From assembly GCA_038244055.1 (NCBI GenBank), contig JBBRTW010000001.1:1-64000 (forward strand): DNA of 64,000 nucleotides. The letters run 5' to 3'. Below the pieces are notes generated by a model, which had not been told where the DNA came from, searched no databases, and saw nothing but the letters and a program-made list of their open reading frames with translations. The position numbers and the translations under genes are program-made. Numbering within the stretch: position 1 is the stretch's first letter; every line of letters starts with the position of its first letter. Below, piece after piece: positions 43,907 to 52,121 of the stretch. This DNA comes from DASPKW01 sp038244055 (GTDB taxonomy: Bacteria > Planctomycetota > Phycisphaerae > Tepidisphaerales > Tepidisphaeraceae).

Positions 43907-44311
43907 ATGCTGCTGTTGACTCAACCTGAGACCGACCACGCCGGATTGGATATCGCTCCCCGCCGGAGCGCCGCCACGGGGGCCGAGCGCCGCCGCGGGC
44001 TGCGCATCGAGCAGGCCCGGCCGATCAAGGTCTTCGATCCGATGACCTCGCGCTACTTCGGCGGGCAGACCTGCGACGTCTCCGCGACCGGATTGCGGAT
44101 CGAGTTGCCGGCCTCCATGCCCGTCCGCGAGGGCAAGACCATCAGCGTCCACGTCGGGCTGAACGATCAGGGGCAGGCGCTGGCCAACCGCCGGGCCATG
44201 ATCCCCGCCAAGATCGTCTGGATCGACCGCTCGATGGATTCCCAGAACCCCAAGGTGATGGCGGGCGTAGAATTCGTGGTCAGCATCGCCGCGCATCTCG
44301 ACGCGGCCTGA
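43907..44311 (+). CDS. PilZ-domain protein
   Basis: A 134-residue cytosolic c-di-GMP-binding domain. Residues about 20-130 hold the PilZ fold: the arginine-rich GAERRRGLRIEQARP (c-di-GMP contact R-x3-R region) and the second motif CDVSATGLRIELP (D-x-S-x-x-G), then a VWIDRSM strand and VMAGVEFV. Start ATG at 43907 has GGAAGG nine bases upstream; an ATG 21 bases further up is less supported. A sigma-28-like promoter suggests it is expressed with flagellar genes, which fits a c-di-GMP motility brake. A terminator closes the unit. Confidence 0.85.
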   Translation: MLLLTQPETDHAGLDIAPRRSAATGAERRRGLRIEQARPIKVFDPMTSRYFGGQTCDVSATGLRIELPASMPVREGKTISVHVGLNDQGQALANRRAMIPAKIVWIDRSMDSQNPKVMAGVEFVVSIAAHLDAA

Positions 44312-44688
44312 TGCGGAACAATACAGTGGGGCGGCGTGCTGTCTGGTGCGCCTGCCCCGATAGGATTGGAAACACCCGCCGGTGAATGGCGGGTGTTTTC
44401 GTTGATGTCGCCAGTGCCACTTCTCCTACCGCTGGGACGGCAGAAATTGCTCGCATTGCGGATTTGTAACCCCCGCAATCGTTTGAACCGTGAAACCCCG
44501 GCAATCTCACCGCGTCCATGTAATATTGGGCGGTGCATATCCGTTCAACATTTGTAGTGGCCAGCGTAGGATGAACAGAGCATTCTCACGTCGAACGCAT
44601 TCGCTTACGCAAACGGGAATCCCGATGTAGGGGTTTCCCGGCTGCGGCGAAATTTCCTGGATTGTCGCGTCGTCGGGGATGAGTTGTT
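44312..44688. other. Intergenic region with terminator and hairpin
   Basis: 377 bases. Besides the terminator at 44370-44399, a hairpin can form at 44614-44640 (CGGGAA/TTCCCG with CCC/GGG inside) ahead of the PP2C gene. No other feature is recognised. Confidence 0.5.
44370..44399 (+). terminator. Intrinsic terminator of the PilZ gene
   Basis: AAACACCCGCC pairs with GGCGGGTGTTT across a 7-base loop (GGTGAAT) with a T-run in the 3' arm. Confidence 0.88.
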
Positions 44689-46614
44689 ATGGAAGAAGCC
44701 GCTCGAAAATTCGCCCGCCGGATCCTGATGATTCACCTGGCATTACTGCTGGCGGTGATCGGGATCATCTACGCCGCCTCGCGCGAAGTGTACGACACGA
44801 CTCGCGAGCAGGCGCTCAAGCAGGCCGAGGCGCGGCAGTTGATTTTGGCGGGGCAGACCGCCAAGGGGATCGAGGCTTTTTACAAGTCCATTCTCAACGA
44901 CCTGGACCTTCTGCGGCAGGCACCGGCCGATGAGGATGAAGGCGCGGTGACCAGCGAAAAACCCACCACTTCCCCAACCGCCCCGCCAAACGGCATCGAA
45001 CTGAAGCCCTTCTTCCAGTCCCTGATGGGCAGCGACTCCCGCACCGGGAACACGGTGACCGCCCGGCTCTACGCCAGCATCCTCTGGAAGCAGTTGCAAG
45101 GGCGGGTGTCGCTCCTGTTCCGCGTGGACCGCGACCGACTGGGCAAGGGCAAGCTTGATCGCGAGCTTTTGCACGATAGAGGCCCGATCCAGATGCCCCT
45201 GAGCCCGGTGGATCCAAAACAAATCCATCCGCGCGAAATCGTCGCCCGATCCATGGACTGGCTCCGCGCCGTCGATAAGCCCACGATCGGCCCGTTCCAG
45301 CAGATCACGGTGGGGGACAAGACTGAATCCATGAATCTCGTGGCCGTGCCCACGCCCGAGCGCAATCGCCTGATCGTGGCGGCGGTGCCGATCGCCTATG
45401 CCCAGAAGCGTTTCATCGAAGATCTGAATCGCGATGGCGATTCAACCAACGCGATCCTCGCCGATGAAACCGGCACGATCATGATCGGCACCAACCCGCA
45501 ACTCGTCGGCCGGGAAGTGCAGTCGCTCAAGGACCCGGAGGTGATGCGGCTGGCCACCGATTATGCCGCCAGCCCGACCAAGGCCGTGCGGACGATCGAG
45601 CGCGAGTACGTGCTGGGCGGGCAGAAATTCCCACCGGGGCTGGTCGCCATCGAGCCGGTCAGTGTCGGCGGAAAAAAGTGGATGTTGATGATCATCACAC
45701 CGCTTTCGGATGTGGACATGGTTGTCAGCCAGATCTTCCGCCGCGCGGTGTACTGGGCGATCTTCGTTGTCTTCTCGATGACCGCGATCCTGGTTTCATC
45801 CTCGATCCAGCTCATCCGCGGGCGCATCCGTCTCGAACGCATCCGCCACGATGTCATCAACAAGGAACTCAAGCAGGCGCGGGAAATCCAGATGGCCTGG
45901 CTGCCGCAGCAGGGGGTCTCGATCCCCTCCATCGATATCGCCGCGATCAACCACCCGGCCAGCCATATCAGCGGCGATTTTTACAACTGGTTCGAGCTGC
46001 CGGGCGGCCGGATGGTCGTCACCATTGGCGATGTCACCGGCCACGGCATGTCGGCCGCGTTTCTCATGGCCACCACGCAGTTACTGGTGCATACGACCAT
46101 GCTGCGGCTGCAAGACCCCGGGCGAACGCTGACCGAGGTCAACCGCCAACTCTGCATGCAGGTCTTCAATGGCCAATTCGTGACGATGCTGATTTGCGTT
46201 CTTGATGTGGATGGGCAATCGCTTGAAGTCGCCACGGCCGGGCACTATCCACCGCTGATTAGCCGCGAGGGCCGATTCGAAGGTCTGGCCATCGAATCGC
46301 AGTTGGTCCTGGGCGTGGAGAAAGAATCGCGCTATCCAACCGAGCGCTTTATCCTGCCGGCTTCGGCCAGCCTGGTGATGTACACCGATGGCGTGCTCGA
46401 TGTGCGCTCCCCCGAGGGCAAGCGATTCGAGATGCGCCGGCTGATCGACTCGGTGCATGGCCGGGCGGAATCGGCGCAGTCGCTGATCGATTCGATCGTG
46501 GGCCATGTGAATCATTTCCGGGGGAACAGGCCCTTGCCGGATGACCTGACGATGGTTTGCATCCAGACGCAGACGCAGCCGGCCGAGGCGGGCGTGGAGG
46601 CGATTGTGGTGTAG
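44689..46614 (+). CDS. Membrane PP2C-type phosphatase with extracytoplasmic Cache-like sensor
   Basis: A 641-residue inner-membrane signalling protein. Helix 1 (about 14-32) and helix 2 (about 345-365, YWAIFVVFSMTAILVSS) bracket a large periplasmic region that resembles a double Cache sensor (ILADETGTIMIG is typical of its membrane-proximal part). A short coiled linker (NKELKQAREIQMAWLPQ) leads into a SpoIIE/RsbU PP2C domain with SGDFYNWFEL, IGDVTGHGMSAAFLM and VMYTDGVLDV. All metal-binding aspartates are present. The domain order matches RsbU/RsbP-type phosphatases controlling anti-sigma antagonists by extracellular signals. It has the same output domain as the soluble GAF phosphatase at 1746. 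Confidence 0.9.
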   Translation: MEEAARKFARRILMIHLALLLAVIGIIYAASREVYDTTREQALKQAEARQLILAGQTAKGIEAFYKSILNDLDLLRQAPADEDEGAVTSEKPTTSPTAPPNGIELKPFFQSLMGSDSRTGNTVTARLYASILWKQLQGRVSLLFRVDRDRLGKGKLDRELLHDRGPIQMPLSPVDPKQIHPREIVARSMDWLRAVDKPTIGPFQQITVGDKTESMNLVAVPTPERNRLIVAAVPIAYAQKRFIEDLNRDGDSTNAILADETGTIMIGTNPQLVGREVQSLKDPEVMRLATDYAASPTKAVRTIEREYVLGGQKFPPGLVAIEPVSVGGKKWMLMIITPLSDVDMVVSQIFRRAVYWAIFVVFSMTAILVSSSIQLIRGRIRLERIRHDVINKELKQAREIQMAWLPQQGVSIPSIDIAAINHPASHISGDFYNWFELPGGRMVVTIGDVTGHGMSAAFLMATTQLLVHTTMLRLQDPGRTLTEVNRQLCMQVFNGQFVTMLICVLDVDGQSLEVATAGHYPPLISREGRFEGLAIESQLVLGVEKESRYPTERFILPASASLVMYTDGVLDVRSPEGKRFEMRRLIDSVHGRAESAQSLIDSIVGHVNHFRGNRPLPDDLTMVCIQTQTQPAEAGVEAIVV

Positions 46615-46617
46615 GGG

Positions 46618-46697
46618 GATTGCGGATTTGAGATTTGAGATTGCAGATTTTGCGCGGGAAATTCAATCCGCAATCCGCAATCGCCAATCCGCAATGC
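46618..46697. repeat. Paired inverted heptamer arrays (GGATTGC / GCAATCC words)
   Basis: Four degenerate units (46618-46645) face five units (46663-46697) across about 17 bp, starting three bases after the stop codon of the phosphatase gene. Confidence 0.85.
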
Positions 46698-46860
46698 GAA
46701 TCTTCTTTATCTTCACTCAGACAATCGGTTAGAATACTCCCCGGGCCACCGTCATACGGGCATCGTACGATTCTGCGTTCGACCGGGTAGATTCTTCGAA
46801 CAGCTCGCGCCGGGGTGGAGCGGGTCATCGTGTTGGGTCATCCTTTTACGGAGTATTTCT

Positions 46861-49740
46861 ATGCAGCCAGTGTCGGAAGCTTGTCAGCGCGGGATTCGCG
46901 CCGGCCGCCTTGGTGTTGTGGCGATGGTGTTTGGTGCGGCGGCCTGCCTGCCGATGGGGGCGCTGGCTCAACCCGCTCCGGTGCCCGCGCCGGCCGCCCC
47001 AGTGGCGACGGCTCCGGCCGCGCCCGCGCCCGCCGCCGCGCCGGCCGAAGCGCCCAAGTGGCCTGATTTCAATCTGGTCACCAAGGACATGGTCGCCCAG
47101 CAGGGCCTGTTCACCCTTTACCGCTACAACCCGGCCGACAATTCCAAGGATCAGACCAAGCTCCTTTGCCAGATTCCGCGGGCGCTGCTCAAGCAGGACC
47201 TGCTGCTGGCGACGAGCATTTCGCGCGGGCCGATGGCGGGTTTTCAGTGGGATGATTACCTGATTCGCTTTGAGGCATCCGGGCGGCTGATCCTGATCAG
47301 CGTTCCGGATTCGCGCTACGTCAGCCGCGCGGATCAGCCGGTGTCGGATGCGGTCAACCGCACTTACAACGATGGTTTCCTGACGGCCATGCCGATTCTG
47401 ACGATGGCGCCCAATGGCGACCCGGTGGTCGAGATCGGCACACCCCTTCTGACGCCGATCGTCAGCCTCCCGCCCGCCGGCGCTGGGCTCGCTCCGCGCA
47501 AGGACCTCTCGACCTTTTCCAAGGTCAAATCCTTTCCCGATAATATCCTGATCGATGCCGATATCGCCCTGGTCGGCCGAACCGGCGCGGGCACCAATGT
47601 CGGCATCACCTACTCGTTCCGCCGCCTGCCTCCGATTGCCTCGTATACCCCGCGCATCGCCGATGAGCGGGTGGGCTACTTCACCACCGCCCGCCGCGAC
47701 TGGGCGATGAAGCACACCGAAAAAGACACGACGCTCCGCTACGTCAACCGCTGGGACGTCAAGAAGAAAGACCCCTCGCTCGAACTCTCGCCCCCCGAGA
47801 AGCCGGTCGTCTTCGTGATCGAGAAGACCGTCCCGCTGCAATGGCGCAACTATGTGGCCCAGGGCGCGCTGGAATGGAACAAGGCCTTTGAAAAGCTTGG
47901 AATCGTTGGCGCGGTGGTCGTTCAGCAGCAGACCGATGACAACGAATTCGCCAACGCCGACCCCGAGGATGCCCGCTACAACTTCATCCGCTGGACCGTC
48001 AACGATGGCGGGATGGCGGTTGGACCTTCGCGGGCCGATCCGCGCACGGGGCAGATTCTCGATGCGGATATTATTTTCGACGATTCGATGCTCCGCTTCT
48101 ACTTCCGCGAGTTTGAGGTGTTCGGGCCGCAGGGAATTTCCTCGGCGATGGGGCCGGAATATCTCCAGTTCCTGGCGGCCAATCCGCAGTTCATGCCCAT
48201 GGGGATGAACGCGGATCAGGTGCGTGACGCCGCCAAGACGGCCGGCGCGGAACTGCTCCGCGACTCGGGCGATAACACCAGCCCGGATTCGATGGCAATC
48301 GCCCCCCGGCGCATTGCCCCCGCCCGCGCGGCCTGCAGCTACGCGGCCGGGATGCGTCAGGAAATCGCCATGGCCAACCTCGCGGCCGCCGCCGGTGGAA
48401 AGAAGATTCCCGACCGCTTCATGGGCGAAGTGATCCGCGAAGTGGTTGCCCACGAAGTCGGCCACACGCTGGGCCTGCGCCACAATTTCAAAGCCTCCTC
48501 CTGGCTGAGCGAGACCGAGATCAAGAAGCGCCGCGACACCACCGATGAGCCGCTGGTGGCCTCGGTGATGGATTACAACCCGGTGGTCTTCTTCGCGGGC
48601 GACGATATCGACAAGCTCAAGCACTTCATGACCCCCTGCATCGGACCCTACGATCACTGGGCCATCGAATACGGCTACAAGAACCTCTCCAAGGAAGAGC
48701 CCGAGGAGAAGGCTCTCATTGCCAAGGTCGCCTCGCGCAACACCCAGCGCGAGAACGCGTACGCCACGGATGAAGATGTCATGGGCCCGTCCTCGGTCGA
48801 TCCAACCGCCAATCGATTCGATCTGTCCGATGATCCGATCGCGTGGGCGAAGTCGCGGATCGCGCTGAGCGATGCACTGCTGAAGGATTTCAAGAAATGG
48901 GCGGTCAAACCCAACGATCCGAACGACCGTCTGCGCGAATCGTTCCTGTATGTGATGTCGCAGAAGATGCGCGATCTGCTTTTCGTGACGCGCGTGGTCG
49001 GCGGGCAGAATTTCAACCGCAACCGGCCGGGCGATCCGGATGCCAAGCCGGCGCTGCAACTGGTCGAGCCCAAGCGGCAGCGCGAGGCGCTGGCGGTGCT
49101 GGAGTCGACGATTTTCCGCGATGATTTCCTGGCGGTCGATCCCGAGCTTTACAACGAGCTGGTGCCATCGGGCCGCTGGATCGACTGGGCCGGGCAGGAT
49201 CCGTTCCGCACGCCGCGCGTCGATTTCCCCGTGCATTCCTACATCACCCGCTACCAGGGCCTGGCACTGGCGAGCCTGGTGACGCCGCAGAATCTCCAGC
49301 GCATTTACGATGCCGAGCTCAAGAGCAAGTCGGAGGATAAGTTCACCGCCGCCGAGTTGATCTCGCGCGTGCGCACGATCATCTGGGGCGGTGCCAAGCC
49401 CGCGAGCAGCGTCAAGTACACCGATGCCAAGCCGCTGCTGACGAGCGTCCGCCGGAATTTGCAGCGGCAGCATGTGCAGTTCATGCTGGCGATCGCCGAA
49501 TCCAAGCCCGGCGCGCTGGTGTCGGCCGACCTGCACTCGATGGTCTGCTTCACCCTGCGCGACCTGGCCCAGCAGATCGGCACGGATCTGAACAACGCCG
49601 GCGAGCGGCTGGATCTTGGATCGCGGGCGCATTTGTCGGAGACCAAGGCGCAGATCGACCGGGTGCTGAATGCGCCGTACATCCAGATGCCGGGTTTTGG
49701 CGGGCCGATGATGATGTTCGGGCAGCCAGCCGGGCAGTGA
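46861..49740 (+). CDS. Secreted zinc-dependent metalloprotease (DUF5117/DUF5118 type)
   Basis: A 959-residue exported metzincin-like protease. A signal peptide (about 1-36) and a proline/alanine-rich linker precede an N-terminal domain of the DUF5118/DUF5117 type (FTLYRYNPADN, DDYLIRFEASGRLILISVPDSRYVSR, MAPNGDPVVEIGTPLL). The catalytic motif is HEVGHTLGLRH at about 531-541 (H-E-x-x-H-x-x-G-x-x-H), followed by the Met-turn-like VMDYNPV. The C-terminal 300 residues are helical and of unknown role. It is typical of Bacteroidetes and Planctomycetes secreted proteases. The last residues are glycine/methionine-rich. Confidence 0.9.
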   Translation: MQPVSEACQRGIRAGRLGVVAMVFGAAACLPMGALAQPAPVPAPAAPVATAPAAPAPAAAPAEAPKWPDFNLVTKDMVAQQGLFTLYRYNPADNSKDQTKLLCQIPRALLKQDLLLATSISRGPMAGFQWDDYLIRFEASGRLILISVPDSRYVSRADQPVSDAVNRTYNDGFLTAMPILTMAPNGDPVVEIGTPLLTPIVSLPPAGAGLAPRKDLSTFSKVKSFPDNILIDADIALVGRTGAGTNVGITYSFRRLPPIASYTPRIADERVGYFTTARRDWAMKHTEKDTTLRYVNRWDVKKKDPSLELSPPEKPVVFVIEKTVPLQWRNYVAQGALEWNKAFEKLGIVGAVVVQQQTDDNEFANADPEDARYNFIRWTVNDGGMAVGPSRADPRTGQILDADIIFDDSMLRFYFREFEVFGPQGISSAMGPEYLQFLAANPQFMPMGMNADQVRDAAKTAGAELLRDSGDNTSPDSMAIAPRRIAPARAACSYAAGMRQEIAMANLAAAAGGKKIPDRFMGEVIREVVAHEVGHTLGLRHNFKASSWLSETEIKKRRDTTDEPLVASVMDYNPVVFFAGDDIDKLKHFMTPCIGPYDHWAIEYGYKNLSKEEPEEKALIAKVASRNTQRENAYATDEDVMGPSSVDPTANRFDLSDDPIAWAKSRIALSDALLKDFKKWAVKPNDPNDRLRESFLYVMSQKMRDLLFVTRVVGGQNFNRNRPGDPDAKPALQLVEPKRQREALAVLESTIFRDDFLAVDPELYNELVPSGRWIDWAGQDPFRTPRVDFPVHSYITRYQGLALASLVTPQNLQRIYDAELKSKSEDKFTAAELISRVRTIIWGGAKPASSVKYTDAKPLLTSVRRNLQRQHVQFMLAIAESKPGALVSADLHSMVCFTLRDLAQQIGTDLNNAGERLDLGSRAHLSETKAQIDRVLNAPYIQMPGFGGPMMMFGQPAGQ

Positions 49741-49742
49741 AG

Positions 49743-49775
49743 TTTGCCCCGGATGAACGCGGATGGGCACGGATG
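49743..49775. repeat. Ten-base repeat array (GGATGAACGC word)
   Basis: Three 10-bp units, GGATGAACGC, GGATGGGCAC and GGATGAACAT, in the gap between two genes; the last one supplies the ATG at 49773. Confidence 0.7.
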
Positions 49776-50441
49776 AACATTCGCGCTCCACAAGCTGATA
49801 CGGCCGCCCGGCGGAACTCAGGTTTCGCCGGGCGGCTTTGGTATTTGGCGTGGAAGGCGTGCGACTTATTCCTGGTGGCGATGTCGTCGATTCTGTTTTT
49901 GTGCGTGGTGGTGATGTGGGTGAGGAGCCGGTTCGTGGCTGACCAATGGGCGGTGATTGAGCAAGGGCCGGATGAGAGTGGAATCTACGAGCAAGCGCGA
50001 GTCCGAGCGATGCAGTCGATGGCCGGTGAGATCTCATTGGGATGGACCACATTGCCATTGCCCGTCATGTCCGGGCAAACAAATCCGCCGCCAATGAAGC
50101 CGGCTGCATTCCTCCATTCAACCGGGCATGTGGAAGGCACGCTTGCGACCGGAATAGCGTATCCTCATTCGATCTGGAATCGCTTGGGGTTCGCCTCGGG
50201 TAAGCACGATTCGTTCGGCGACTATTCCTTCATTATCGTCCCCTACTGGAGCCTGGCGGTCTTGACCGCGATCCTGCCGGGGACGGCGATCATCCGCGGC
50301 ACGCGCGGCCGGCGCATCGCGCGGAGAATCCGCGATGGTCTATGCCGGAATTGCGGCTACGATCTTCGCGCTTCCGAATCACGCTGCCCCGAATGCGGAA
50401 CACCGATCAACCAGGCGGCGCCTTCCAATCCGTCATGCTGA
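49773..50441 (+). CDS. Membrane protein with C-terminal zinc ribbon
   Basis: A 222-residue protein. Two transmembrane helices (about 35-55, LFLVAMSSILFLCVVVMWV, and 155-175, WSLAVLTAILPGTAII) frame an extracytoplasmic region. The C-terminus has a zinc ribbon, C-R-N-C-G-Y-D-L then C-P-E-C-G-T (about 193-212), a form found in many planctomycete membrane proteins of unknown function. The start is probably ATG 49773; an upstream GTG overlapping the protease stop (49737) is possible but lies within a repeat array. Confidence 0.65.
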   Translation: MNIRAPQADTAARRNSGFAGRLWYLAWKACDLFLVAMSSILFLCVVVMWVRSRFVADQWAVIEQGPDESGIYEQARVRAMQSMAGEISLGWTTLPLPVMSGQTNPPPMKPAAFLHSTGHVEGTLATGIAYPHSIWNRLGFASGKHDSFGDYSFIIVPYWSLAVLTAILPGTAIIRGTRGRRIARRIRDGLCRNCGYDLRASESRCPECGTPINQAAPSNPSC

Positions 50442-50537
50442 GCTTGCGAAGCATCTGGCCTCGAACGTCGAGGCCCGCCACGCTCACTCGAATGGTCCTC
50501 AACGCATCAGCAAGATGCTTCGCAAGCTCAGCATGAC
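50432..50537. repeat. 25-bp perfect inverted repeat
   Basis: GTCATGCTGAGC... at 50432-50456 has its exact complement at 50513-50537, with 56 bp between. The left arm reaches into the end of the zinc-ribbon gene. A related sequence (CAAGATGCTTCGCTGCGCTC) occurs at about 53306-53330. Confidence 0.9.
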
Positions 50538-50594
50538 AGTATGATATCCCACCCCGCCTTTGATTCTTCAATTTGATCTGCGATAACCTTCCGC

Positions 50595-52121
50595 GTGTCA
50601 TCCGCCGAGCTCGAAACCATACTCAAAGACCTTCCGCGCCACGGCCAGCGCATCAAGGATCGGCCCTATCGCCAGGTCTGGCGTTTCGAGGCGGGCGGGA
50701 AGGCTTACTACCTCAAGTTCTATCCCCGCCCCGGCTCGCGCCTCAAACGCGTGTTTCGCGGCAACCCCGCCATGCGCGAATTCCTGCGGATGCAGTGGCT
50801 CCAGAAGGCGAAGATTCCTTCGCCACGGGCGGTGGCGATGCTGGCCGGGTACACCATCGAAGGCATCAAGGGCGATGCTGTGCTTTCACTCGCCATTGAG
50901 CCCTCGATCCAACTCGACAAATACCTCAACGGCTTCGAACTGCTCGGCCAGCGCGCCGCCGATCATCTTCAGCTCTCCGCCAAAGTCCGCGAACTCGTCT
51001 TCTCCCTCGGCCGCGCCGGCTTTGGCCATAACGACCTCCACCTGGGCAACTTTCTCAAGTCCGGCGATGCCGTCTATCTCCTCGACGCCTATGCCGTCAC
51101 CCCCGGCGGGCTGAAGATGAAACAGCTTATGAAGCTCGGCCACAGCGCCGCCCGATATGCCACGCGCGGCGATGTCCGCTGCGCCTGGGCGATGCTGGCC
51201 GAGGGCGCGCCGATGCCGCGCAGCAATGCCACCTCCTCGCGCATCTGGCAAAAGTTCATCGATCAGATCGCCGGCGGCAATCGCTATTTCGGAAAGATGG
51301 ATTCGCGAGGCTGGAGCGGATCGTTTTTTCAGCACTGGAAATATCCTTACCGTTGGTCGGCCGCCAGCCAGCTAAATGTTTCCGATGCCGATTGGGCGCG
51401 GGAATGGCCGATGCTGTTGGAAAAGATGGAATCTGGCGCGTTCGAGGTTCTGAAAACGGGCCGCAGCGGCGATGTTTTGGCCGCGCAGGTCACGCTGGGC
51501 GGGCGGGCGATCGATGTGATCGTCAAGCGCCCGCGTCGGAAGAGGTGGTATCGCTATATCAATGAAATCGGCCGGGGCTCGCGCGCCTGGCGGGCCTGGA
51601 AGAAAAGCTGGAGCCTGGTCACGCGGAACATCCCCACGGCCTGGCCTCTGGCGATCGTGGAGAAGAAGACGCTCGGCTACGTCATGGATCAGGTCATTAT
51701 CTGCGAGCGCGTGCCCGGGCAGTCGCTGGCGGTGACCGATCTCGATGCCCTGCCGGGGAGCGAGCGCGATCAGATGTTCCGCCGCTGCGGGAGGATGCTC
51801 CGCCGAATCGAGACGACGGGGATGAGCCATTTCGATTCCAAGTCGAGCAACTGGATCATCTCGCCCGATGAAAAGCGCGGGCCGACGCCGATACTGGTCG
51901 ATGTCGATGGCATCCGGTTCTATCGCTGGGACGCGTTCAGCATCCGCCGGCTATTGAGATCCATGCTCGAACACCCTCAATACACCCCGGCCGACAGTCT
52001 AGCGCTCTGCCAGGGCTACGCGCCATTCACGCTTCTGGAACCTGAAGAAGAATTGAACCACGAAGGACACGAAGAGCACGAAGGGGAGAATGAGGTTGAA
52101 GAGGATGTCCGCGAGAAGTGA
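50595..52121 (+). CDS. Double-domain lipopolysaccharide kinase-like protein (WaaP/Kdo kinase family)
   Basis: A 508-residue cytosolic protein made of two protein-kinase-like lobed units. In the N-terminal unit (about 1-215) the catalytic loop is FGHNDLHLGNFL and the metal loop LLDAYAV; a lysine sits in YYLKFYPR. The C-terminal unit (about 250-490) has VIVKRPRRK, the catalytic loop MSHFDSKSSNWII and ILVDVDGIRF. The first resembles WaaP/InaA, which phosphorylate lipopolysaccharide core sugars. Gene start is GTG at 50595. The last about 20 residues (NHEGHEEHEGENEVEE) are encoded by a 9-bp repeat (52059-52085). The stop overlaps the start of a heptosyltransferase gene, fitting an outer-core function. 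Confidence 0.78.
   Translation: MSSAELETILKDLPRHGQRIKDRPYRQVWRFEAGGKAYYLKFYPRPGSRLKRVFRGNPAMREFLRMQWLQKAKIPSPRAVAMLAGYTIEGIKGDAVLSLAIEPSIQLDKYLNGFELLGQRAADHLQLSAKVRELVFSLGRAGFGHNDLHLGNFLKSGDAVYLLDAYAVTPGGLKMKQLMKLGHSAARYATRGDVRCAWAMLAEGAPMPRSNATSSRIWQKFIDQIAGGNRYFGKMDSRGWSGSFFQHWKYPYRWSAASQLNVSDADWAREWPMLLEKMESGAFEVLKTGRSGDVLAAQVTLGGRAIDVIVKRPRRKRWYRYINEIGRGSRAWRAWKKSWSLVTRNIPTAWPLAIVEKKTLGYVMDQVIICERVPGQSLAVTDLDALPGSERDQMFRRCGRMLRRIETTGMSHFDSKSSNWIISPDEKRGPTPILVDVDGIRFYRWDAFSIRRLLRSMLEHPQYTPADSLALCQGYAPFTLLEPEEELNHEGHEEHEGENEVEEDVREK
52059..52085. repeat. Nine-base repeat array (CACGAAGGA word)
   Basis: Three 9-bp units, CACGAAGGA, CACGAAGAG and CACGAAGGG, in frame at the end of the kinase gene, giving H-E-G H-E-E H-E-G. 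Confidence 0.8.

Noticed and set aside
43907..44311. ATG at 43886 as start of the PilZ gene
   Set aside because: No ribosome binding site there, while 43907 has GGAAGG at proper distance.
46846..50058. A very long open frame on the minus strand opposite the metalloprotease gene
   Set aside because: It is the antisense of a gene with clear signal peptide and HExxH motif; its sequence is R/H/G-rich with no domain. High GC leaves such frames open.
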